Assembly (NCBI RefSeq): GCF_018728565.1
Contig: NZ_JACSOI010000009.1
Coordinates: 1 to 64,000, forward strand
Origin: Zobellia russellii
Lineage (GTDB): Bacteria > Bacteroidota > Bacteroidia > Flavobacteriales > Flavobacteriaceae
Length of the DNA stretch: 64,000 nt
Reading direction: 5' to 3'
Shown: one piece after another, positions 56,895-64,000 of the stretch
Layout of the letters: each line of letters starts with the position of its first letter
Numbering within the stretch: the stretch's first letter is position 1
Position numbers and translations under genes: made by a program
The notes under the pieces: generated by a model
What the model was told of the DNA's origin: nothing
Databases searched by the model: none
What the model saw: the letters and a program-made list of their open reading frames with translations, nothing else

Positions 56895-58703
56895 ATGGTA
56901 CTACCCCAATTACTTAAAACATCCGTCTTGTGCATACTAAGTTTATCGTTTGTAACGTGTAAGGGCGATTTGAACAAAACTGAAAAAAACACCAAAACTG
57001 ACCGTTCTACCAAACCTCCCAATATTATTTTGATTGTAGCGGATGACCAAGGTTGGGGCGATTTAAGTAGTAGTGGAAATACCAATCTAGAAACCCCGAA
57101 TATAGATGCCATTGGCACATATGGAGCTTCTTTTGAGAATTTCTATGTACAACCGGTTTGCTCCCCTACCCGTGCAGAAATACTTACCGGAAGGTATTTT
57201 CCTAGAACGGGTGTCTACTCAACTTCATCGGGAGGTGAGCGGATGGATTTTGAAGAAACTACGTTGGCGGAAATCTTGAAAAAATCAGGTTATAAAACTG
57301 CTGCTTATGGCAAATGGCATAACGGCATGCAGCCGCCTTACCACCCCAACTCACAAGGTTTTGATGATTTCTACGGATTTGCCTCCGGTCATTGGGGAAA
57401 TTATTTTAGCCCTATGCTGGAGCATAATGGTGAAATTGTAAAAGGAACAGGTTTTCTTGTAGATGACCTCACTGACCATGGCCTTAATTTTATTGAAACG
57501 AACAAGCAAGACCCTTTCTTTCTATATCTACCGTACAACACGCCCCACAGCCCAATGCAAGTACCGGATGAGTACTGGAATCGTTTTACCAAGAAAGAAC
57601 TCAGTTTATATTCCGATGATAAAACCAATGAAGACATAGATTTTACAAAGGCGGCATTGGCCATGGTGGAAAATATAGATTACAACGTGGGCCGGATTAC
57701 TGCAAAATTGCGCAAATTATATCTTGATGACGACACTATTGTAATCTACCTTACGGACAACGGCCCAAATAGTTTTAGGTGGAACGATGGCATGAGGGGT
57801 AAAAAAGGCTCAACGGACGAAGGTGGGGTACGGAGTCCGTTATATATACAATGGACAGATGCTATCCATCCCGGAAAAAAAGTACCGCAACTTGCCAGTG
57901 CCATAGACATCTTACCTACTATAACCAGCATGCTAAATATCTCTACTGATAAGACCAAACCCATTGACGGTAAGGACCTATCTCCTTTATTGTTTAAAGA
58001 TGCCCCCAGTTGGGAAGACAGACCTATCTTTAACCATTGGAACGGCCATACCAGTGTACGGACTCAAGATTATCGGCTGGACGCCGAAAACCGTCTATAT
58101 GATATAAGAAAAGACCGAGGACAAACCAATGATATTTCAAAACGATTTCCAAAGCTTGTTGATTCATTAATTAAAGCCAAGGAAAATTGGCTAACAAAAG
58201 TAAATCTGTCTACTTCAGAAACTGACGATAGGCCTTTTACTCTTGGCCATCCTGATTTTCAATTTACCCAACTACCCGCACGTGATGCTATTGCCCACGG
58301 AAATATTAAACGAAGTAATAAGTACCCTAACGACACATTTCTTACCAATTGGAAAAGCAAAAAAGACTCGATTACTTGGAACATTGAAGTTCTTGCCGAT
58401 GGACAGTTTGAAGTTCAATTATTCTACACCTCTCCAGAAAAACATATTGGCTCCATTATAGAACTTGGTATGGGCAACAGTAAAATTGCCAATAAAATAT
58501 CCGTAGCTCACGACCCTCCCTTAAGCGGCGCAGAAAACGACCGGATACCAAGAATGGAATCTTATACAAAAGATTTCAAGCCTATGAAATTAGGCACTAT
58601 CATTCTAAAAAAGGGAAGAGGAACGTTAACTTTAAAAGCTCTAGAAGTTACCGGAGACGAAGTTGCCGATGTCAGGCTTTTATTGTTTAAGCGAACAAAT
58701 TGA
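56895..58703 (+). CDS. S1 sulfatase (arylsulfatase A-like) lipoprotein with C-terminal beta domain
   Basis: 602 residues with lipobox SFVTC (Cys22). Metal site ILIVADDQGWGDLSSSGN, formylglycine motif CSPTRAEILTGR (Cys89, with Thr in place of the usual Ser, as is common in arylsulfatase A relatives), AAYGKWHNG, and IYLTDNGPNSFRWNDGMRG. The last 150 residues (after about 440) form a separate beta domain with WNIEVLADGQFEVQLFY, probably carbohydrate-binding. It lies outside the HTCS-motif region and is followed by a terminator. Confidence 0.92.
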   Translation: MVLPQLLKTSVLCILSLSFVTCKGDLNKTEKNTKTDRSTKPPNIILIVADDQGWGDLSSSGNTNLETPNIDAIGTYGASFENFYVQPVCSPTRAEILTGRYFPRTGVYSTSSGGERMDFEETTLAEILKKSGYKTAAYGKWHNGMQPPYHPNSQGFDDFYGFASGHWGNYFSPMLEHNGEIVKGTGFLVDDLTDHGLNFIETNKQDPFFLYLPYNTPHSPMQVPDEYWNRFTKKELSLYSDDKTNEDIDFTKAALAMVENIDYNVGRITAKLRKLYLDDDTIVIYLTDNGPNSFRWNDGMRGKKGSTDEGGVRSPLYIQWTDAIHPGKKVPQLASAIDILPTITSMLNISTDKTKPIDGKDLSPLLFKDAPSWEDRPIFNHWNGHTSVRTQDYRLDAENRLYDIRKDRGQTNDISKRFPKLVDSLIKAKENWLTKVNLSTSETDDRPFTLGHPDFQFTQLPARDAIAHGNIKRSNKYPNDTFLTNWKSKKDSITWNIEVLADGQFEVQLFYTSPEKHIGSIIELGMGNSKIANKISVAHDPPLSGAENDRIPRMESYTKDFKPMKLGTIILKKGRGTLTLKALEVTGDEVADVRLLLFKRTN

Positions 58704-58754
58704 TTGCATTTAACTCTTTCCGAATCTATAAAAGGGTACTGTTCCAAGAAATAA

Positions 58755-58783
58755 AAAACCCTGCTTAAAAGGCAGGGTTTTTA
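58755..58783. terminator. Terminator between convergent sulfatase and isomerase genes
   Basis: AAAACCCTGC and GCAGGGTTTT form a perfect stem with A run before and T run after, so it can act on both strands. Confidence 0.85.
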
Positions 58784-58808
58784 GTTTATAGCATACTCTT
58801 GGCCTTGT

Positions 58809-59630
58809 TTACTTATCCAAGCTTTTTAAATATTCCAAACTTTGAGGTACCTGTTCAACTACACTAGACGATTCATCCTCAATGAACATATATTCAATAC
58901 CCAATTCTTTGGCTTCAGCAACGATTCCCGCAATATCTATTTGGCCTTGACCTAAAACCACATTAGTTTCATGGTCTTCCTGTCCCGTATTATTACCCTT
59001 TACACCTTTTTCCATATCCTTAAGGTGAAGAAGTGTAAACTTGGATTTATATTTTTTCATCAATGCTAAAGGGTCTGCACCACCGTGTTGCGCCCAAAAC
59101 ACATCCAGTTCAAAAGTATAATCCGTAGCGTTTTGAATCATATAGTCAAACAACGTTCCATCTTTATAAGGTCTAAATTCATACCCATGTGGGTGATAGG
59201 CCAAAGTAATACCGTTCTCTTTTAGTATTTTACCCGCTTTATTGAACACCTCCGAAGCATGTTGGGTCTCTTCTAAATCCCATTTATTGTCATCATGTGG
59301 AACCCAGGCACACATTACATACTTAGCTCCATATGCTTTAGCGTTCTCAACTACTTGTTCTACATTCTTTTCCAAATCTCCAAATTTGGCTCCTACGCTT
59401 ACTACATCAAGACTATTCGTTTTCAACAACTTCTTGAATTCATCTAAAGACAGATCATACGTTTCACCACCTTCAATTTTGGTAATGCCCCACCCTTGGA
59501 TGGTTTCCAAAGTACCGGGCACATCTGTTTTAAACTGATTACGTAAACTGTACAACTGCAGCCCCACTTCTTGCGCCGATAGCGATACCGTAAAAAGAGC
59601 AGTTGCAATAAAAACATTTAGTTTTTTCAT
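58809..59630 (-). CDS. Secreted sugar phosphate isomerase/epimerase-like protein
   Basis: 273 residues with a Sec signal ending in SLSAQ. The xylose-isomerase-like TIM barrel has LQLYSLRNQFKTDVPGTLET, LAYHPHGYEFRPY with metal His/Glu candidates, FELDVFWAQHGG, and LLHLKDMEKG. These features are typical of the IolE/IolI-like family. The signal peptide shows that it works in the periplasm, perhaps on a keto-sugar made by the GMC dehydrogenase encoded just upstream (60430-62148). That pairing is common in Bacteroidota, but the link is inference. Confidence 0.88.
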   Translation of the reverse strand: MKKLNVFIATALFTVSLSAQEVGLQLYSLRNQFKTDVPGTLETIQGWGITKIEGGETYDLSLDEFKKLLKTNSLDVVSVGAKFGDLEKNVEQVVENAKAYGAKYVMCAWVPHDDNKWDLEETQHASEVFNKAGKILKENGITLAYHPHGYEFRPYKDGTLFDYMIQNATDYTFELDVFWAQHGGADPLALMKKYKSKFTLLHLKDMEKGVKGNNTGQEDHETNVVLGQGQIDIAGIVAEAKELGIEYMFIEDESSSVVEQVPQSLEYLKSLDK

Positions 59631-59707
59631 TTTCTACATATTAGTTGAAAGCTGAAACTTTCTAAAGTTTCAGCTTTCCGTTAAAATTCTATTCTACCAA
59701 CCCCTAG

Positions 59708-60430
59708 CTAGGTCAATAAATTTCCTTGTTCGTCCCATTCCGCAATATCGTTCCTTTTGCTTTGGTCCACGCATTTTGCAATCCATTCCGGGTCATATTC
59801 CACTCCGTGTTTTTTAAGCACCTCATCCGGCACGCCGTCCCATACATTGGGGGAGTTACCTTTATAACCCAAGTCGGCAATACCTACTTTTGAAGTATAA
59901 TATCCGGTAACCACCAAGTTTCTCATTAACGCAAAAAACTGGATTTCTAACGGTTGGTCGTCCAGCGGCACCTCCAAATCGTGGTTACAAATGGTATCCA
60001 AAATTTGCTTTTGTTGCTCCAAACTTGCGCTTTTAAACTCTACGCCGTTATCCGTATTGGATTTATGATCCAACCACATTAACCCGCCCAATAGCGTATT
60101 CTGCATTTGAGGTATATCCTTACCAATAAACTCAATAAACTCAGGAACATCGGCTTCAATAGGCCCTCCGTGCGGTTCTTTTGGAGGAAGGATTACCGTA
60201 CTCAAAACGGCAATGGTTTCCATTTCATGCTCATTGAACAATTGTTCTGCATTCAACTTCTCTACGCGCTCCAGCTCTTTGGGTGTCCTTCCATAATAAT
60301 TGGTATCCGTAGTAACGGCAGTTTCCGGTATTGCTGGCTCCGCACCTTCGGTCTTACATCCGTGAAAGGCTATTGCAGAAGCCCCTGCACCCAAAATCAT
60401 GGTCTGTATACTCTTTCTTCTGTCCATCAT
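59708..60430 (-). CDS. Gluconate 2-dehydrogenase subunit 3-family protein (second copy)
   Basis: 240 residues. MMDRRKSIQTMILGAGASA is a twin-arginine signal with a following Cys (HGC) as possible lipidation site. The body has the subunit 3 features: MKTIAVL-like METIAVLSTVILPPKEPHGG and VVTGYYTSKVGIADLGYKGN. It would carry the GMC subunit through Tat. It overlaps the GMC gene stop by one base (TAATG), giving translational coupling. Confidence 0.88.
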   Translation of the reverse strand: MMDRRKSIQTMILGAGASAIAFHGCKTEGAEPAIPETAVTTDTNYYGRTPKELERVEKLNAEQLFNEHEMETIAVLSTVILPPKEPHGGPIEADVPEFIEFIGKDIPQMQNTLLGGLMWLDHKSNTDNGVEFKSASLEQQKQILDTICNHDLEVPLDDQPLEIQFFALMRNLVVTGYYTSKVGIADLGYKGNSPNVWDGVPDEVLKKHGVEYDPEWIAKCVDQSKRNDIAEWDEQGNLLT

Positions 60431-62148
60431 TAGAGATTTTGTTGTTTCAGTTGTTCAATAATATAATCCGATGCCCTCCACGATAGGGCCAAAATAGTCC
60501 AAGTACAATTTTTATCAGCCTGCGAAACGAACGGTCCGGCATCAACTATAAAAACATTGTCTACGTCATGTAATTGGTTGAACTTATTGGTTACCGATGT
60601 TTTAGGGTCGTTACCCATACGGGTAGTACCTACCTCGTGTATAATTTCTCCCGGAGCATGAAGGCCGTAATCTTTATCTTTACCTGGTTTGTTCAAATAG
60701 ATTCCGCCCATATTGTGTGAAATCTCTTCAAAAGTATCCTGCATATGCTTGGCCTGACGCACTTCAATATCGGACCATTTATAATTGAACTTTAAAACGG
60801 GAATACCATAATCATCTACTGTGGTAGGGTCTATCTCACAATAATTCTCTTTTACCGCTAGACCTTCTCCTCTACCTCCAAATCCTACTATTGCACCATA
60901 ATACCGCTTAACGTCTTCCCTAAGTTTATCTCCATATCCGCCGGTAGGTTTCCCCACCAGTTTATTGAAGCTATCCTGATCAAAACCAAAACCATAATTA
61001 GGTTGTCCCATTCCGCCCCAAACTTCAATATGGTACCCTCTTGGGAACCCTAACTTCTTATTATCTCCCCACCATGGACTGTATACGTGCATACCACCTA
61101 CACCATCTTCGTTATAGGATACGTCCCTGTCCATTAGGTCCGGCACGAATGCCATACCACTACTACCTGTGGAATCATGCAAGTATTTACCAACAAGGTC
61201 ACTGCTGTTTCCTAGTCCGTTAGGATGTTGTTTACTTTTACTGTTCAATAGAATTCGTGCAGAACTACAGGCCGAAGCCGCAAGTACCACTACCTTACCC
61301 CTTAACTTATATTCCTTTCTATCCTCTTTGTTGATATATGATACACCAGTAGCTCTTCCTTCTTCATTTGTGGTTACTTCGCGAACCATGGCATTTACAT
61401 AGAGTTTTACTTGACCCCCATTTTTTTGCGCTGGAAAGATTAAACAGCTACCTGCCGAGAAATCTGCATAAACGGAGCATGATCTATTACATTGACCACA
61501 ATAAAAACATACCCCACGTTCATTGTTAATACGCTTGGTAAGCATTGAAAGTCTTCCCGGAATTACCGGAATACCTGACTTCTTAGCTCCTTTTATGTAG
61601 AAAAGTTCATGTAGCCTTGGTTTAGGAGGAGGAAGAAAAAAACCATCGGGATCGTTCTCACGACCTTCATTGGTACCGAACACCCCAATTAATTTATCTA
61701 CTTTATCATAATATGGTTTTACATCTTCGTACCCAATAGGCCAATCCTCTCCATAACCATCTCGCGTCTTGCCTTTAAAATCCAATGGTCCAAAACGTAG
61801 TGAAATCCTACCCCAGTGGTTGGTACGGCCACCGAGCATCCTGGAACGCCACCATTTAAAAGTGGTACCTTCCGCATGTGTATAAGGTTCTCCATCTACA
61901 TGCCAATCGCCATAGGACATATCCCATTCCCCAAAGGCACGGGTGGTACCCGCTCCACGACGTGGTGAGTCATAGGGGTTTTTCAATTGGGTCATTGTTT
62001 TTGGGTCTGCGGGGTCGAAGAAAGGGCCGGCTTCTACTACAGCTACCTTTAGTCCAGCATCTGCTAGTTGTTTCGTGGCCATACCACCACCTGCCCCTGA
62101 GCCTACGATGATAACATCGTATTCTTCCGGGTTTTCCTTAATCTGCAT
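60430..62148 (-). CDS. GMC-family FAD oxidoreductase (second copy)
   Basis: 572 residues without a signal peptide. FAD motif IIVGSGAGGGMATKQLADAG, MLGGRTNHWGRISLRFGP, and C-terminal IHEVGTTRMGNDPKTSVTNK with NVFIVDAGPFVSQADKNCTW. A cysteine cluster CFYCGQCNRSC (C-x2-C-x2-C-x3-C) occupies the same place as in the GMC at 20800. It would oxidise a sugar hydroxyl in the periplasm with its small subunit. The following isomerase-like gene (58809) is read in the same direction and may process the product. Confidence 0.92.
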   Translation of the reverse strand: MQIKENPEEYDVIIVGSGAGGGMATKQLADAGLKVAVVEAGPFFDPADPKTMTQLKNPYDSPRRGAGTTRAFGEWDMSYGDWHVDGEPYTHAEGTTFKWWRSRMLGGRTNHWGRISLRFGPLDFKGKTRDGYGEDWPIGYEDVKPYYDKVDKLIGVFGTNEGRENDPDGFFLPPPKPRLHELFYIKGAKKSGIPVIPGRLSMLTKRINNERGVCFYCGQCNRSCSVYADFSAGSCLIFPAQKNGGQVKLYVNAMVREVTTNEEGRATGVSYINKEDRKEYKLRGKVVVLAASACSSARILLNSKSKQHPNGLGNSSDLVGKYLHDSTGSSGMAFVPDLMDRDVSYNEDGVGGMHVYSPWWGDNKKLGFPRGYHIEVWGGMGQPNYGFGFDQDSFNKLVGKPTGGYGDKLREDVKRYYGAIVGFGGRGEGLAVKENYCEIDPTTVDDYGIPVLKFNYKWSDIEVRQAKHMQDTFEEISHNMGGIYLNKPGKDKDYGLHAPGEIIHEVGTTRMGNDPKTSVTNKFNQLHDVDNVFIVDAGPFVSQADKNCTWTILALSWRASDYIIEQLKQQNL

Positions 62149-62243
62149 AAATTGTTAATTTTTGTTAGTTTGTTGCCACAATTTATAAATAAAAAGTGTT
62201 TACACACCACTTTTTTAACAATCGGCTTGTAAATTCTGGTGAT

Positions 62244-64000
62244 TTAAAAATTCCTTATTTGACCAAGTGCTTCATTTACAGTTTTTACCGGCAATTTACA
62301 GGTGGTATTTTGACATACATAAATAAAGGTGCCATCTGCAACATAGCGGTCTTTAAACAGTGGGGAACTACTCTCAGATTTACTTCCGACCACCAAAGCA
62401 TTTGCTAAAGGAATTTCATTTAAGGCCTTTACCAGAACAGGTGCATCCTTGCCCACTACGGCAATCTCAAAATAAGGGTAGGTATTGTTAAGCAATAGTG
62501 CGTTCCATTTAGAATAACTAGGGGCGCTTTCTATAATAGCGGGTACCATTGCGGATAACATCTGTTTGGACTTGTTGGTGAAATCCACATTATATTCTAT
62601 ATGTCCCAACCTAAAAAGATTATATGCCATTACAGCATTAGGGGAAGGCAGCACTCCGTCATCCGTTTTAATTATTTCGGCGATAAGGTCGTTACCCTCA
62701 TTATAATGGTACATTCCTGAATTTTCATCAGCAAATTCGGTTTCTGCAATGCGATTCAGTTCTTTGGCAAAGTCAAGATATTGTGTATCCAAGGTTACCC
62801 CATACATCTGTAGCGAAGCATCTATCATAAAAGCATAGTCTTCTATAAAGCCTTCTTTACGCTGACTTCCTTTTTTAAACGTATGAACCAGCTTTCCATT
62901 TTGATAAGAATTCGATTTTACAAAAGCGAAAACACTTTTTGCCTTATCTAAAAATTGCTCCTGACCAAAAGCTTTATAAGCATCTACAAAACCGTTTATA
63001 AGTAATGCATTCCAAGACGTTATGATTTTATCGTCACTTCTAGGGCGTACTCTTTTATTCCTTGCCTCCAACAACTTTTTGTTCCATTCAGACTTTATAA
63101 AATTCAGTTTACTCTGGTCTATATTATGCTCTTTCACGAACACAGCATCATCTGTTTTTCTATGTAAAACATAGTTTTCATGTTCCCAAACAGCCTCTTT
63201 TTTAATTGTATAATATGCTGAAAAAAGTTCAAAACCATCTCCTAAAACCGACTTTAACTCTTCTTCCTTCCACACATAGAATTTTCCTTCTTCCCCTTCG
63301 CTGTCCGCATCCAAAGCAGCATGGTATCCGCCATTTTCATCTTTCATTTCCCTATCCAAAAAATCTACGGTCTCCCAAACAATATTTTTATAACTATCGT
63401 CTTTAAAAACAGAATATGCTTTTGAATACAAACTTAAAACTTGTGCATTATCGTACAGCATTTTTTCAAAGTGAGGTACCTTCCAAAAAGCATCTGTACT
63501 GTATCTGTAAAAACCACCGCCGATCTGATCATATATTCCCCCCAGAGCCATTTTATCCAAGGTATTTCTAACATGAGTTTTCGCCTTATCGTCATTTGCC
63601 AAATCTGCATAATCCAATAAAAAATTTAGATTAGAAGGAATCATAAACTTCTGGACACCCTTTTCACCTCCTTCTTGGGCATCCCAATTCTCTTTCCAAT
63701 TTGCAACGCTGGTCTTTAAAGCCTCTTTGGTAATGGCATCAAACCCTTTTGCTGGTTCAATGAGGTTGGCCTCTGCAATACCGGCAGCTACCATATCCGA
63801 ATACTCTTCTGCTTTCTTGGGATCATTTTTATAAAGCTCACTGATTTTCGTTAATACTTTTTCCCATTGGTCCTTGGTATGGTATGTTCCGCCATAAAGA
63901 GGTTTACCATTTGGTAAAGTAATCACGTTTAAAGGCCAACCTCCATTACCGGAGATTAATTGCAATGCGGTCATATATACTTGGTCAACATCTGGGCGTT
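62244..64000 (-). CDS. DUF255/YyaL-type thioredoxin-like protein, 5' end outside the window
   Basis: The frame is open to the window edge; about 585 residues are visible of roughly 680 expected. The N-terminal part keeps RPDVDQVYMTALQLISGNGG, the end of the thioredoxin-like DUF255 domain. Next comes an (alpha/alpha) barrel like that of N-acylglucosamine 2-epimerase families (GGIYDQIGGGFYRYSTDAFW, VPHFEKMLYDNAQ, SDDKIITSWNALLINGF). These proteins, related to human SPATA20, have no settled function. Sequence ends normally with a conserved CQNTTCKLPV. Confidence 0.9.
   Translation of the reverse strand, partial: RPDVDQVYMTALQLISGNGGWPLNVITLPNGKPLYGGTYHTKDQWEKVLTKISELYKNDPKKAEEYSDMVAAGIAEANLIEPAKGFDAITKEALKTSVANWKENWDAQEGGEKGVQKFMIPSNLNFLLDYADLANDDKAKTHVRNTLDKMALGGIYDQIGGGFYRYSTDAFWKVPHFEKMLYDNAQVLSLYSKAYSVFKDDSYKNIVWETVDFLDREMKDENGGYHAALDADSEGEEGKFYVWKEEELKSVLGDGFELFSAYYTIKKEAVWEHENYVLHRKTDDAVFVKEHNIDQSKLNFIKSEWNKKLLEARNKRVRPRSDDKIITSWNALLINGFVDAYKAFGQEQFLDKAKSVFAFVKSNSYQNGKLVHTFKKGSQRKEGFIEDYAFMIDASLQMYGVTLDTQYLDFAKELNRIAETEFADENSGMYHYNEGNDLIAEIIKTDDGVLPSPNAVMAYNLFRLGHIEYNVDFTNKSKQMLSAMVPAIIESAPSYSKWNALLLNNTYPYFEIAVVGKDAPVLVKALNEIPLANALVVGSKSESSSPLFKDRYVADGTFIYVCQNTTCKLPVKTVNEALGQIRNF

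Overview
This window looks like the chromosome of a marine, alga-associated member of the Bacteroidota, most likely Flavobacteriaceae. The reasons are two SusC/SusD pairs, a hybrid two-component sensor of the HTCS type, many formylglycine sulfatases, AT-rich DNA with few Shine-Dalgarno sequences, and BfmA/DUF5712-type mobilization genes. The genus is not determined.

Layout. (1) 1-2.4 kb: the end of an FMN-dependent L-lactate dehydrogenase-type gene and an NCS1 permease. (2) 2.9-41.7 kb: a large polysaccharide utilization locus (PUL). On the + strand are SusC/D pair 1, SusC/D pair 2 with a fasciclin-like lipoprotein, a sulfatase with a rhamnosidase-type C-terminal domain, a GH5 and a GH78 alpha-L-rhamnosidase. 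On the - strand are a GMC oxidoreductase with its small Tat subunit, three sulfatases, a GH2, an FG-GAP protein, a GH106-like enzyme, a heparinase II/III-like lyase and a nucleoside-hydrolase-like protein. The HTCS regulator closes the locus on the + strand. (3) 41.9-42.5 kb: the C-terminal third of a lost sulfatase. (4) 42.5-53.0 kb: a decayed mobilizable island next to tRNA-Pro. It holds ParDE, a broken defence-type gene, an autonomous Fic protein with a repeated operator array, an ssb gene with an in-frame amber codon, radC, BfmA, a DUF5712 relaxase, a coupling protein, and an integrase whose C-terminus has been replaced by that of a Fur-family protein. (5) 53.1-64 kb: more catabolic genes: an esterase, a VanX-like dipeptidase, a DUF5060 glycosidase, another sulfatase, a secreted sugar isomerase-like protein, a second GMC/small-subunit pair and a partial DUF255 thioredoxin-like gene.

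How it works together. Surface SusC/D complexes would bind and import oligosaccharides. Periplasmic or surface sulfatases, rhamnosidases, the GH2, the GH5 and the lyase would take the glycan apart. The HTCS would sense a released oligosaccharide and switch the locus on. A shared sequence of the form CAG-N4-GTACARR lies upstream of at least five, probably six, of the PUL transcription units and is the best candidate for its binding site. Rhamnosidases plus many sulfatases plus a uronate-type lyase fold suggest a sulfated, rhamnose- and uronic-acid-containing algal glycan such as ulvan. This is an inference: no recognised ulvan lyase or GH105 was seen in the window.
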